Below are positions 22,312 through 33,303 of a stretch of 64,000 nt of DNA, piece after piece. The stretch comes from Canna indica (taxonomy: Eukaryota > Streptophyta > Magnoliopsida > Zingiberales > Cannaceae). The first letter of the stretch is position 1; each line of letters begins with the position of its first letter. The translations under genes and the position numbers were made by a program. The stretch covers positions 46,022,001-46,086,000 of the forward strand of contig CP136895.1 in NCBI GenBank assembly GCA_034359265.1. Reading direction: 5' to 3'. Under the pieces are notes generated by a model, which made no database searches, was not told the origin of the DNA, and saw only the letters and a list, made by a program, of their open reading frames with translations.

Positions 22312-22319
22312 TATAAATA
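22312..22319 (+). promoter_or_regulatory. TATA box of the 5' LTR promoter
   Basis: TATAAATA lies after GAGGGGT and before a CCCTCACC stretch. The same word sits at the same place in the 3' LTR (34118) and in family-B LTRs (53699, 59625), supporting a shared promoter core. Confidence 0.65.
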
Positions 22320-22986
22320 CCCCTCACCTACCTTCTTAAAAACTTCTTAGTGAATTTATTGAGCATTCAAGAAGTGATTAAAAGCCTTCAAACTGATCGA
22401 TCTGCTGCGCCCTAATCTTCCGTCAAATTCTTCTTCAAGCGCCTACTTTCTTCAACTATGCTGCAACTCCAGTGCATCTTCTGGCAAGTTAAAAGCATGA
22501 ACGCTTGGGAAAAGAGCTGTAGTTTCTATTTCTATTCTTAAGCTATTTTACATTGTATTTGAAGTTTTATTTCAGACTTGTTTTCCATCTGTAATAGTTG
22601 CTAAGTGTGCTAGTAAAACAGTTAGGGAAAACTTTGTAGAATTGTGTTTTCTCTAGGTGAATAGGTTTGAGGGGTTCTCAGAGTGGTGAGAAGAGTGTCC
22701 TCATTGTATTCAAAGGGAAACACAAACTCTATAAAGTAGTGGTTAAAAATCCTTGATAAGGAGCCAATGTGGTGGAGTAGGCAGTTGGTCGAACCACTAT
22801 AATTATTCTTGTCTGCATTGCTTTCTTGTTTGCCTATCATTGTTATTAATATTTGATCACATCCATTGTTAAGAAACACTTGCACTCAAGTAAAGTTAAA
22901 ATTGAGTAAAAAGAAATTTTGATTAAATAGAAAAGGAGACCGATACTATTCAACCCCCCCTTCTAGTGTCAGATTTCCAACAATAA

Positions 22987-22999
22987 TTGGTATCAGAGC
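22987..22999 (+). other. Primer binding site of Copia C
   Basis: TTGGTATCAGAGC starts five bases after the LTR terminus CCAACA. It is a tRNA-Met-type primer site. Confidence 0.9.
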
Positions 23000-23042
23000 A
23001 AGGTCGTAGGTCAAGATTTAACCATCTTCCCTACAATTTAAG

Positions 23043-24640
23043 ATGTCTAGTGAAATCCAACTCGCTCAAGGGTCCTCTACTCATACTCCACCACTATTCG
23101 ATGGGCACAACTATGCCTACTGGAAGATCCGCATGAATGGCTTCCTACAATCTTTAGGCATGGATGTATGGAGGATGATTCTAGTAGAGTATAAACAACC
23201 CAATAAGGATATGGACCAATTGAACCAAGAAGAGATTAGACTTTTCAATGCAAATGCAAAGGCCGTCAATGCTTTATATTGCGGCCTATCAATTAATGAA
23301 TTCAATAGGATTTCTACATGTAAGTCCACATATGAAGTATGAAAGATCCTAGAGACCACACATAAAGGGACTTCACAAGTAAAGGAATCCAAAATAAACT
23401 TACTCGTGCATGATTATGAAATGTTTAAGATGTTATCACATGAGTCCATTGGTGTCATCCATGCTAGATTTCAAAATATTACAAATGGCTAGCTAACCTT
23501 GGCAGAGAAATAAGGGAAGAGGAAAAGGTAAGGAAGCTCCTCCGTTCCCTTCCAAAATCTTGGGAGCCCAAAGTCACAACAATCATAGAAGCCAAGGACT
23601 TGAGTACCTTGAAGATCACCGAGCTCATTGGGTCTCTCATGACACATGAGACCCACATGAAGTAGTACCAGGAGGAAGATATGATGCCCCCAAAGGCAAG
23701 ACCATTGCCTTAAAAGCATCACATCAAGCAAAAGAGTCGTCATCATCCAAGGAAGAGATGGATGATCTTGAAGAAATAGCAATGCTAGCAAGAAGATTCA
23801 TGAGTTTCATGAGGGGAGGGGTGAGGAAGGGAAGAGGAGGCTACACATGCTACCATTGCAACAAGATCGGGCATCTAAGGAGGGATTGCCCACTTCTCAA
23901 GATGGCCTCCACCTCCAACCCTCACAAAAAGGAAAAATACAAGAATGAGAAGAAGGCAATGATGGCCACGTGGGATGAAAGCGAGGCCTCATCGAGTGAA
24001 GAAGAAGCAAAGAGCGAAAAGGCAAATCTTTGCTTGATGACAAATGATGATGAGGTAAGATTTATTTTTAGTGAAGTTTCTTTTACTCAAGAAGAGCTAG
24101 AAGATGAATTTGAACAAATGCATGATGAATTTAATGTCATTAGGAGAAAATTCAAAGACCTCAAAAAGGAAAATAAATCTTTAGAGCTTGAGAATGATAG
24201 TTTATTACTTTCATACAATGCCTTAAGAAAAGAAGTAGACACCCTTAAGGAAGAGACATGCACCCTAGAGAAAGCTAAGAAGGACTTAGAAATTGACAAC
24301 CAAAAATTAGAAAATAAAAACAAATATTTAAGTGATCAAGTAGAGCATTTGAATAATAGCATGCTAACATTGAAAAAGTAACTTTGCATGCTTAATAAAA
24401 AGATGACAACCATACAAAATGTCATGCCTAAGGTTGTCCATAAAAAGAAATCATCACACTTCCATGCTCACACACACACTAGAAGTAAATTTAATGAAAA
24501 TTGCTTTTCTTGTGGCATATTTGGCCATATGGCCAAGGATTGTGCTTTGAGAAGGAATCCACATACAAGATTTACATGGGTTCCCAAAATGACTAACACT
24601 CAAGGACCCAAGAAAATTTGGGTACCTAAAATGGTTTTCT
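23043..24640 (+). pseudogene. Copia C gag (capsid, two zinc knuckles, coiled coil)
   Basis: The frame opens with ATG at 23043. The first ~100 residues (PPLFDGHNYAYWKIRM) are a plant Copia gag of the UBN2 type. A TGA at 23340-23342 stands where the family has Trp, and frames shift again near 23490. From 23758 the reading continues to a CCHC knuckle CYHCNKIGHLRRDC (about 23848-23889). A Lys/Glu-rich stretch predicted as coiled coil (24066-24378), a TAA at 24379, and a second knuckle CFSCGIFGHMAKDC (about 24502-24543) follow. The product would package RNA in virus-like particles. It is broken. Confidence 0.85.
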
Positions 24641-24650
24641 CCTTTTGTAG

Positions 24651-25690
24651 ATGGAGAAGCATCCTCAACCAAGTAGAAGCACTTGGATATTGGATAGCGA
24701 TTGCTCAAAGCACATGACGGGTGACATCAACTTATTTGCAACACTATCAAGCAAAGATGGTGGATATGTCACATTTGGAGACAATGCCAAAGGTAAGATT
24801 GTTGGCATTAGTGACATAGGTATACTCCCTTATCCATGCATTAAGAATGTTTTATTAGTTGATGGGTTAAAACATAACTTGATTAGTATATCACAATTAT
24901 GTGACAATGGATACATAATCATTTTTGAAGCATCTAAATGTATCATTAGAAGTGCACCATCAAATGATATTATGTTTATTGGAAATAGGCAAGAAAATAT
25001 TTACACCTTAGAATTAAATGTCTTGCCAAATCCTCATGTTAGATGCTTAGTTGTCATGGAGAATGACTCTTGGTTGTGGCATAGAAGGCTAGGACATGCA
25101 AGTATGAGCCTCATCTAAGAGATATCTAGGAAAGAATTAGTTAAAGGCTTACCCAAGATCAAATTTGAAAAAGACAAACTTTGTGATGCATGTCAACTAG
25201 GTAAGCAAGTCAAATCTTCATTTCATAGCATTAATCAAGTTAGTACATCTAGAATTCTTGAGCTTGTGCACATGGATCTCTTTGGTCCATGTGATGTAGC
25301 TAGTCTAAGTGGAAAGCTATATTGTTATGTATTAGTTGATGATTTTTCTAGATTTACATGAGTTTTATTTTTGGCAAAGAAAAATAAAACTTTTAAGTTT
25401 TTCAAAAAGTTTGCAAAGAAAGTTACAAATGAAATATGAGTTTCAATTTTAGAAATTAGAAGTGACAATGGAGGGGAGTTTTAAAATGAAAAAAATTTCA
25501 GAGTTTTGTGATGATTTGGGTATTGAACATAACTTTTCTTCCTCTAGGACCCCTCAACAAAATGAGGTGGTTGAGAGGAAGAATAGAACCTTACAAGAGA
25601 TGGCTAGGACCATGTTATGCGAAAATAATTTGCCCAAGTATTTTTGGACCAAAGCCATAAATACCTCTTGCTATGGTCTTAATCGAGTTT
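24651..25690 (+). pseudogene. Copia C protease and integrase, broken, cut by CACTA
   Basis: A retropepsin block WILDSDCSKHMTG (about 24684) carries Asp where active enzymes have Gly after the catalytic Asp-Ser. GAG-pre-integrase follows with WLWHRRLGHAS near 25072, then a CDAC zinc ligand. The integrase core has HMDLFGP (near 25270), SDNGGEF (near 25462) and NEVVERKNR (near 25562), so the DDE set is present. Stops at about 25116, 25361, 25438 and 25481 break it. The frame runs into the CACTA element at 25691 and resumes in phase at 30750 if the element and one TTT copy are removed. Confidence 0.88.
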
Positions 25691-25702
25691 CACTACTAGA
25701 AA
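25691..25702 (+). repeat. Left CACTA terminal inverted repeat
   Basis: CACTACTAGAAA is followed by subterminal repeats. TTT immediately precedes it as the target duplication. Confidence 0.95.
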
Positions 25703-25705
25703 AAT

Positions 25706-26040
25706 GGGCATCAGCAACGGCTGATGCCGTTGCTGAAGAGCATCAGCAACGGCCGAGCCGTTGCAATAGAGCCGTGACAGAAAGTCGCGTTGCTGATAAC
25801 TTAGCAACGGCTCAGCAACGACCGCTCGGGCCGTTGCTAAAAATATTATCAGCAACGGTTTTGCCACGGACTCGCAGCCGTTGCTAATAACATTAATAGC
25901 AACGGTCGCTGAGTCCGTAGCAACGCCGTTAGTAAAATCCCGTCGCTAAGCCGTTGCTGTAGGTCATCAGCAACGGCTTTCGATACACTTTTAGCAACGG
26001 CTTTCCCACGGACGGCCGTGGGAAAGCCGTTGCTGATGAT
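25706..26040. repeat. Left subterminal repeats of CACTA
   Basis: A dozen or so copies of CAGCAACGG or its complement CCGTTGCTG occur in both orientations, often paired as short hairpins such as CAGCAACGGCTGATGCCGTTGCTG-like units split by a few bases. In En/Spm elements such repeats bind the TNPA protein. Reading frames through them are incidental. Confidence 0.85.
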
Positions 26041-26315
26041 GTGAACCTGGTAACGAAAAAATTTTAAATTTTAAATTTCCATTGATACATTGATACATTA
26101 TCTGATACATAACTCACACACCCATACACTCATACACACATTCATTCACACATCACAAACACACCAAGATATACATCAAAACAATTATATTTATATTGAT
26201 AATTATCCACGATAGTATAAAAACAATTCAAATGCATAATTGAAGTATCAATATCCAAACAAAATAAGTTAAACAAGTTCAATATCTCAGTAACAAAGTC
26301 AATATAAACAAAATC

Positions 26316-27740
26316 TCACGATGACGATGGAGGATGGTCTGGATCATATGGCGGGGTCTGGAGTGCATGAGTGTACACCGGCGTCGACTGACTCGCGGAC
26401 GATGGATTAGATGATGCCGAAGAGATACCTGCTTCGGGATGACCTGACATGTTGCGTAGCATAGCTTGTATATCCGCCATCATCTGACTCTGGCGCTCCA
26501 TTATCTCAGTCTGACGCGCGACCGTGTCCTCTAGAGTCTTTATTCTGCTACTATGATCATAACTGGATCTAGAGGTGGACGGCCGCTCACCAGCGATCGG
26601 AGGGGTCGGTGCCCCAAGTGGCCCTAGTACGGCTCGCTCATGACCACTATCTGCGAAGCCATATACGCGGCCATGGTCCCAGCCACCTGCGGCCTCGACC
26701 CACGATGCTGCGTCAAAGTCCTCGGGGGTACCCCCGCGCTGCACCACCGTCTGGCTGTAGGTCTCCTACTCGAGTTTGATTTTTTGTTTAATATTTATCA
26801 TAAAACTTAAATTATAAATATATAATGAATAATTTAAACAAATATATAATTACCATAATGTATGCAGCGCGGTTGTCGATGTACTCCCCCGTCCCATGTA
26901 CTCGACGGTGAGTCCGCTCAAACACCGCCATCGGGGAGGGTCGCTGGACAGTCCCGTCATCCGACACCGTCGTCTACATTTACAAAACAAATACATTAAT
27001 TAGTACATATAGTAACAAATAAAATATATAATTAAAAGATATACTTACCATACGGTTCGCGTGCACTGCAAATGCAACAGAGCTGCCGGTGTGACGCGCT
27101 GCTCCCCCCGACATGCGATTTCTAGCCGCATTCCGAGAAACTTCCTGCCATCGATCCGTCGACCATATTCCCATGAGCTGGTCCCATATATCCGGAGTAA
27201 TCCAACTGGGGCCGTATCCCCGAGTCTCCGCGATGTTAGTGGTCCCAGCTCGGGCCATCGCCTGGGACCGAGCCTGCCCCAGCTGCCCGTTGTACCTTGC
27301 CCGGGAAATAGCCTCCCAGGCAGCGTAAATGAAGGGCCTCTGGTCCTCGGCCCATGTATAGCGAGCCTGCAAAATAATAATATCAGTACCAATATTAATA
27401 TATCATCATGCATGTAAAAATAATAATAATACGTGCCTCAAACTCGCGCCATAACATGTCGACGTGCTCGCTAGGCACGTGAGACCACGTAGGCCATGCC
27501 CCGTGCATGTATCGTCGAATAGTAGAAGAAATGCTCCTCGGCACTTCTTCTTGCTCGAACCTGCACAACAAAAATAAATTTTAATATTATATTATGATAT
27601 AATGAATTTGTAATGATTCATAATTCATGATATATTACCGCTCCCCAATCACGCTAATCAATCTACGTGACTCTGTGGCTGGTGGAGGCTGCCACCTGTT
27701 CGGCCCGCGTGGCCGCCTGCGTCTGGATGTACTAGCCTCG
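26316..27740 (-). CDS. TNPA-like protein (plant transposase Ptta/En/Spm type), five exons
   Basis: Reverse-strand exons can be joined by consensus introns: about 27740-27639, 27560-27433, 27366-27049, 26973-26854 and 26766-26316. Donors are GT (GTAAGT at 27047) and acceptors are AG; the exon 2/3 join keeps frame only with a GC donor or a small shift. Exon 2 has YMHGAWPTWSHVP. Exon 3 has RYTWAEDQRPFI, DIWDQLMGIWS and the SRNAARNRMSGGAARHTGSS block typical of the Transposase_24 family. Exon 5 has a Gln/Met-rich coiled coil (TVARQTEIMERQSQMM). It would bind subterminal repeats. The 5' end is truncated at the TNP2 junction, no start codon is seen, and the remaining exons look open. Confidence 0.7.
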
Positions 27741-27748
27741 GCAGTATC

Positions 27749-27836
27749 ATGTCGAATCAATAATGAACTCCAATAGGGCAATTCCCAATATTAATTATGT
27801 CGAATCAATAATGAACTCCAATAGGGCAATTCCCAA
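27749..27836. repeat. Direct duplication at the TNPA/TNP2 junction
   Basis: About 40 bp beginning ATGTCGAATCAATAATGAAC at 27749 recur at 27797 after an 8-bp spacer. The duplication lies exactly where the TNP2 pseudogene and the TNPA-like gene are fused. Confidence 0.85.
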
Positions 27837-29513
27837 AAGATGCTTTTTTCACCCAGTTGTGTGTTTGGCCAAAACCTGACACTCTTTCATTGCGACCAAA
27901 TACTATATCTCGAAGTGCTGAAACACGTGCTAACATTTGTTCACCAGACAACATCGGTGGTGGCCCATCTCTTTCGACTCTGCCCTTAGTAAATTTATTA
28001 CGATTCCTTCGATACTGATGATTAACCGGTAGGAATCGACGATGACAATCAATGAATGAGATTTTTCGTCCGTTCTGAAGACTGATTGATTTAGAGTGTT
28101 CCATACAATACGGACAAGAGAGTCGGCCGTGAGTGCTCCAACCCGACAACATGTCGTACGCGGGGAAATCATTGATTGTCCACAAGACTGATTGATTTAC
28201 TTCCGATGACAATCATAAGTGACAGCTCCCTCAGTCCACAATGTTTTCAATTCATCTATCAAGGGTCTGAGAAATATGTCAATTTCTTTTCGCGGACCCT
28301 TAGGACCCGGAATAATCATCGAAAGATAAATAAATTCATCTTTCATGCACATTGGCGGTGGCAAATTATAAACTGTCAGCAGCATTGGCCAAACTGATTA
28401 AGGAGTTGCAGAATGTCCAAACGGATTAAAACCATCTGTGCACAATCCCAATCTGATATTTCTAGTATCCCTAGCAAATGAAGGATAACATGTATCCAAA
28501 TGTTTCCATGCTTCACTGTCAGATGGATGAGTCATTACTGTATCATCACGACTTCTTGCATGCCAACTCATGTAGGGGGCTGTCTTTTCCGACATGAATA
28601 ATCTTTGAAGCCTCGGTGTTAGTGGAAAATACCGAAGCACCTTAAACGGGATATTTTACTATCGGACCGATTTTTTCTCCTTGTAACGAGGGTGTTGACA
28701 TATAGGGCATTTATCCAACTGCACATTTTCTTTATAATATAAAATGCAATTATTTTGGCACGCGTGTATTTTTTCGTACCCAAGCCCCAATTTTCTCATT
28801 AGCTTTTTAGTCTTATAAAAAGTTGGCTCAAACTTGTTATCAGTAGGCAGCATTCCATTAATCAATCCAGCAATCCGATCATACGCAACTCCGCTGATAT
28901 TACAATCGGCCTTGATGTTTAAGAGCTGTGTCATTGCTGAAAACCTAGTGTATTTAGGACAATTCTCATACAAAGGTTCATCGGCAGCTTTCAACATCTC
29001 GTAAAATTCTGCAGCTTCTTTATTCGGTAATTCAATCTCTACCGTAGTTTGTACTTCTGTGATATCAACCGCTGTAGTATCTGGTCGATCAACATTATCA
29101 TTCAGGTGGAATTGACCCCCAAGACTATCAAGTATCATAGTTCTATAGGGATTACATTGACCGGATGAAGAAGCACCAACAGAGGAAGATTCACCATATG
29201 TCTGAACGACAGGATTGCTCGACGTCCCGACTTCGCGTGACTCCCCGTGACAAGTCCATAGAAAATATCTTGGTGCAAATCCTTTGGTATATAGATGCAG
29301 AGTGACAGTCTCCCGATCCAAAAATCGTCCATTCGAACAAATGCGGCACGAACATCGGATTTGATCACCCATGCTAACGAAATTCCGATTCGAATAGGCG
29401 AAATTTAGGAAGTACGTTACGCCTAATCGAAACTCATTCGTCAAAGCTCCACGATCAAGACGTCGGTACATCCAACTTCGATCAGCCGACATGATTCTGT
29501 CAATCAATGACAA
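27805..29513 (-). pseudogene. TNP2-like CACTA transposase, N-terminal half only, broken
   Basis: The reverse-strand frame starts with ATG at 29511-29513. It has a transposase-associated domain (SWMYRRLDRG, zinc-like CSCRICSNG) in the first ~100 residues, a linker, then the Transposase_21 region: KLMRKLGLGYEKIHAC, CPICQHPRY, VLRYFPLTPRLQRLF (28638), CTDGFNPFG, NLPPPMCMKDEF, WTINDFPAYDMLSGWS and CPYCMEHS. Two consecutive stops after 28659, a stop near 28395 and a frameshift near 28205 break it. The C-terminal half expected in TNP2 is absent, ending at the junction near 27800. In live elements it cuts the DNA ends. Confidence 0.88.
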
Positions 29514-29577
29514 TTTCTTTGGTTAATGTCTTTAGGTGAGATTGTCCTATTCCATTCGGGATTTATGTTATTCGTAC

Positions 29578-29746
29578 TGCACTTACGTTTTTATTTTAAC
29601 TGTTAACTAATTATTCTAAATTTCGGCAGCATCTCCCTACAGTTCTCCGAATACGCATATCATCTGGGCGCGTATCGGAGAACAAGAGAGATGTTGCCGA
29701 AATTTAGAATAATTAGTTAACAGTTAAAATAAAAATGTAAGTGCAA
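29578..29746. repeat. Long inverted repeat upstream of TNP2
   Basis: The left arm (29578-29654) and right arm (29671-29746) are reverse complements over about 75 bp with few mismatches, including TTAACTGTTAACTAATTATT on both sides. The loop is about 16 bp. It lies 65 bp upstream of the TNP2 start and could be a small nested foldback element or part of the transposon leader. Confidence 0.85.
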
Positions 29747-30129
29747 TACAAATAACTATATTCCCAAATTGTCCAATCAGGGACAATTCAAGAATTGTAC
29801 GTCGTATAAAAGATCATCTACTTCTTTTACACGAACATACAATCCCCGAACGGATCTAAGGTTTTGCTAAATCATATCCGACTCGTCGATGCGTACGTGA
29901 AACCTATGAACTCGTCGGATGGATGATTATTTTCTAAATGTTTCGAGACAGTTCGAGTCAATATTGGACGATTCCGGCGCGCGTCCGAAGTGGACGATTC
30001 CGGTGCGCGTCCGAATTGGATAATTCCAAAATTAATCTAAACGCTAAAAATTATTCTAACAAATTAAATAATTAATCTAAATAATTAATTAACAATTAAT
30101 TAACAATTAAAAAACAATAAAAAAATATT

Positions 30130-30430
30130 ATTAAACTACAAATTCCGGCGCCGGAGTACAATGGCCGGACACACTGTCCGGCCAATGTACAAGGTCCGGC
30201 GGCGGCCATCGGCCGACCACCGCTGATCGAAACCCTATTTTTAGGGTTTCGGTCGGATTTTCTACCGGCCGCAACGGGAAGAGACGACCGGCCGGAGGGC
30301 ACATACCTGACAGTGTCGACAGCAGCGGGAGGCATCGTCGGCGTCGTCGGCATCGGCAGCGGCGACGAGAGGCAGGAGAGGAGGCGCCGGCGGCAGCAGC
30401 GGGAGGAAGAAGGGGGGCGGGCGCGATCTG
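30130..30430. other. GC-rich leader region of CACTA, no gene
   Basis: A CCGGCG-rich block sits between the AT-rich stretch at 30010-30125 and the right subterminal repeats. Open frames on both strands here are compositional. It may be the 5' untranslated/promoter region of the reverse-strand transposase genes; GC-rich leaders are known from En/Spm elements. Confidence 0.4.
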
Positions 30431-30439
30431 CGACCTATA

Positions 30440-30737
30440 TAAACTTATCAGCAACGGCTCACTCGCCCGTTAGAAAGTCGTTGCTGATAAGTTATCATCA
30501 GCAACGGCTCACTTGTCCGTTAGCAAGCCGTTGCTAATAAGTTATCATCTGCAATGGCTCACTCGTCCATTAAAAAGCCGTTGCTGATAATTAACATCAT
30601 CAGCAACGGCTCGCATGTCCGTTAGAAAGCCGTTGCAGATACAACATATCTGCAACGGCTCGAGCGGCCGTAAGAATGCCGTTGCAAATAGCAACGGCTT
30701 GAGCGGTCGTTGCTGATAGCCGTTGCTGAAGACCAAG
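30440..30737. repeat. Right subterminal repeats of CACTA
   Basis: CAGCAACGGCT and AGCCGTTGCTGA words alternate every 20-40 bp, mirroring the left end. They probably serve as TNPA-type binding sites. Confidence 0.85.
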
Positions 30738-30749
30738 TTTCTAGTAGTG
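30738..30749 (-). repeat. Right CACTA terminal inverted repeat
   Basis: TTTCTAGTAGTG is the exact complement of the left terminus and is followed by TTT. Confidence 0.95.
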
Positions 30750-30752
30750 TTT

Positions 30753-32816
30753 TATTAAGACCTAAAATTACGAAAACATCGTTTGAGCTTTAGAATGGTA
30801 AAATCCCAAATGTGGGATATTTTCATATTTTTGGATGCAAATGTTTTATATTAAATACTACGGAGAATTTAGAAAATTTTGATTCTAAATCCGATGAAGG
30901 GATTTTCCTAGGTTACTCCATTAATTTTAAGGCATATAGAGTTTACAATCGTAGAACCATGATTGTTGAAGAACCCATGCATGTCACGTTTAATTAAACT
31001 AATGATTCTTCTAGAAATGTGACGATTATGAATGTAAGTGAAGAACTTGAGGATCTCACACTTCATGATAAAAAAGTGGAGAATGAAGATAATGAAGAAC
31101 CGCCATCATCGAATTTACCTCAAGTTGAAGATGATGAAGAAGAAGCTCTACCACCTTTCCCTAAAGGATATCGGTTGGTAAAAGATCATCCAATGGACCA
31201 AATCATTGGAGAACCTTCAACAGGAGTGGTAACGTGTTATAAACTCAAGAATGTTTGTCAATATGTAGCTTTTGTATCTCAAGTAGAGCCTAAGAACATT
31301 AAGAAAGTAATAGAATATGAGTTTTGGGTACTAGCTATGCAAGAAGAACACAACCAATTTGCTAGAAATGATGTATGGGACCTAGTGCCTAGACCTAATG
31401 AACAAACTATAATTGGAACTAAATGGGTATTTAGAAATAAGCTAGATGAATAAGGACTGGTTATTAGAAACAAAGCTAGGTTAGTGACACAATGGTACAA
31501 TCAACAAGAATGGATAAATTATAATGAAACGTATGCTCCCATAGCTAGATCAGAAGCAATTAGAATGCTTTTGGCATATGCTAGCTTTAAGGGCTTTAAA
31601 CTTTTTCAAACGGATGTAAAAAGTGCATTTTTAAATGGTTTCATTAATGAAGAATTCTATGTTGAACAACCCCTCGGATTTGAAAGTTTTGAGTTTCTAA
31701 ACCATGTTTTCAAACTTAAAAAGGCATTATATGGTTTAAAACAAACCCTAAGGCTTGGTATGAAAGACTTTCAATTTTTTTAATTGAATAAGGTTTTAAT
31801 GTTGGAAAAGTTGATGTTTTACTTTTCATTAAGCATCATGAAAATGATATGTTATTAGTTCAAATTTATGTTGATGACATAATTTTTGGTGCTACTAATG
31901 AAATGCTTTGTAAGTGGTTTGCTAAATGTATGCAAGATGAGTTTGAGATGAGCATGATGGGAGAGCTCTCCTTCATGCTTGGTCTCCAAATCAAGCAAAC
32001 CAATAAAGAAATCTTCATCAATCAAGCCAAGTACACAAAGGAGCTCATCAAAAGGTTTGGGATGAATGAAGCAAAGATAGCTTCTACACCTATGAGCGCA
32101 TCCATCAAGCTTGACAAAGATGAAAAGGGCATTAAAGTTGACGAAAAACGATATTGATGTATGATTGATAGTCTTCTAACTTAACCGCAAGTAGACTCGA
32201 TAGCATGTTTAGTATTTGTGTATGTGCTAGGTTTCAATCTTGCCCTAAAATATCTTATTTAAGTGCGGTAAAACGCATATTGAGATATTTAAAGGGCACA
32301 GTTGACTTAGGACTATGGTATCCATGTCATACATCATTTGATTTAATCAGTTTTTTGAACGCTGATTTTGCCAGATGTAAAGTAGATAGAAAAAACATTA
32401 GTGGGTGTTGTCAATTCTTAGGAGCGAGTCTTGTTTCTTGGTTCTCAAAAAAATAAAACTCAGTTGCACTTTCAACTACCGAAGCGGAATACATCGTTGC
32501 GGCTAGTTGTTGTGCACAAGTCCTTTGGATGAAACAAACCCTTTTAGACTATGGACTTAAGTATTCTTGCATACTTATTCATTGTGATAATACTAGTGCA
32601 ATAAATTTAACAAAGAATCTCATTTTACACTCTAGAACTAAGCATATTGACTTAAAACACCATTTTCTTAGGGATAATATGACTAAGGGAAATATATCGA
32701 TAGAATTTGTATCCACCGATAAATAACTTGCCGATATATTTACAAAACCCTTGGTTGAAGAAAGCTTTACAAATTTAAGGATGCAATTAGGAATTTGTAC
32801 TTTTCGTAGTAATTAA
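30753..32816 (+). pseudogene. Copia C reverse transcriptase and RNase H, broken
   Basis: The frame resumes after the CACTA element with a TAG near 30793, HIFGCKCFIL and an acidic linker (31019-31170). RT then shows GTKWVFRNKLDE, YAPIARSEAIRMLLA, FQTDVKSAFLNG and the catalytic IYVDDIIFGAT near 31864. TAA at 31451-31453 and frame breaks near 31780 and 32157 disrupt it. RNase H has RYLKGTVDLGLWY, STTEAEYIVAAS and HCDNTSAINLTKN, ending LADIFTKPL near 32752. A TAA at 32724 precedes the last block. It would copy the element RNA and is dead. Confidence 0.9.
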
Positions 32817-33303
32817 AATGTTTTTCTTCAAAATGTATATGTTTTTTAAAACTTGCATTCTATAAAGTATCATCACACTTATGTATTGCTCTATAGTGGG
32901 GCTTTGCGACTTATTATTGTTTGCCTTCTATAGGCTTACATTAATAGGAGGACTATAGTGGTAGATGATACTTGGTTTTATGGCTTTCTTGGTTTTTATG
33001 ATGAAAGTCATTAATTGTGGCTTAATTCTTATCTTTTTTGATTGATGTCAAAAGGGGGAGAAAAAGTAAGGCCACACTTAGTTTTTACGATGCTTATATT
33101 GAAGGGGAGTTATAAAAGCTATAAAAATGATATGCGCATTGATAGGGGTAGCATAGGTTGAGTTATAAGTAGTTGAATGCATATGCTAAGTTACATATCT
33201 TGCATGCCCTAACTCATGAATGTCTTAACTCAAGCACACAAAAAATATGCATATGTTTCTTAAAATTCCACATTATGTTTGTCATAATCAAAAAAGGGGA
33301 GAT
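32817..33303 (+). other. 3' non-coding spacer of Copia C with purine tracts
   Basis: About 490 bp without a gene separate RNase H from the 3' LTR. CAAAAGGGGGAGAAAAAG at about 33049 resembles a second polypurine tract, and AAAAAAGGGGAGAT at 33290-33303 is the polypurine tract next to the LTR that primes plus-strand synthesis. Confidence 0.75.

Larger units (their letters stand above)
21594..22982 (+). repeat. 5' LTR of Copia family C
   Basis: This 1389-bp LTR runs from TGTTGGCTTAAG to TTTCCAACA. U3 holds the palindrome array, followed by an inverted repeat GCGAAAA...TTTTCGC at about 22260-22281 and a TATA box. It matches 33304-34790 apart from array changes. Confidence 0.93.
25691..30749 (-). 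mobile_element. CACTA (En/Spm) DNA transposon nested in Copia C
   Basis: Terminal inverted repeats CACTACTAGAAA (25691-25702 and the complement at 30738-30749) and a 3-bp duplication TTT (25688-25690, 30750-30752) define it exactly. Both ends carry subterminal arrays of AGCAACGGC-type words. Genes read right to left: a truncated TNP2-like transposase (27805-29513) and a spliced TNPA/Transposase_24-like gene (26316-27740). An internal deletion joins the two, so the element is smaller than autonomous relatives and would need TNP2 from elsewhere. It was inserted after the Copia element. Confidence 0.95.

Noticed and set aside
27045..27417. Forward-strand and alternate-frame open frames over the TNPA exons
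   Set aside because: They are shadows of the reverse-strand exons, whose splice sites and family motifs agree with one another.
30131..30537. Arg- and Pro-rich frames in the GC-rich part of the CACTA element
   Set aside because: Low-complexity GC composition on both strands, no domain, and the region is the leader and subterminal part of the transposon.
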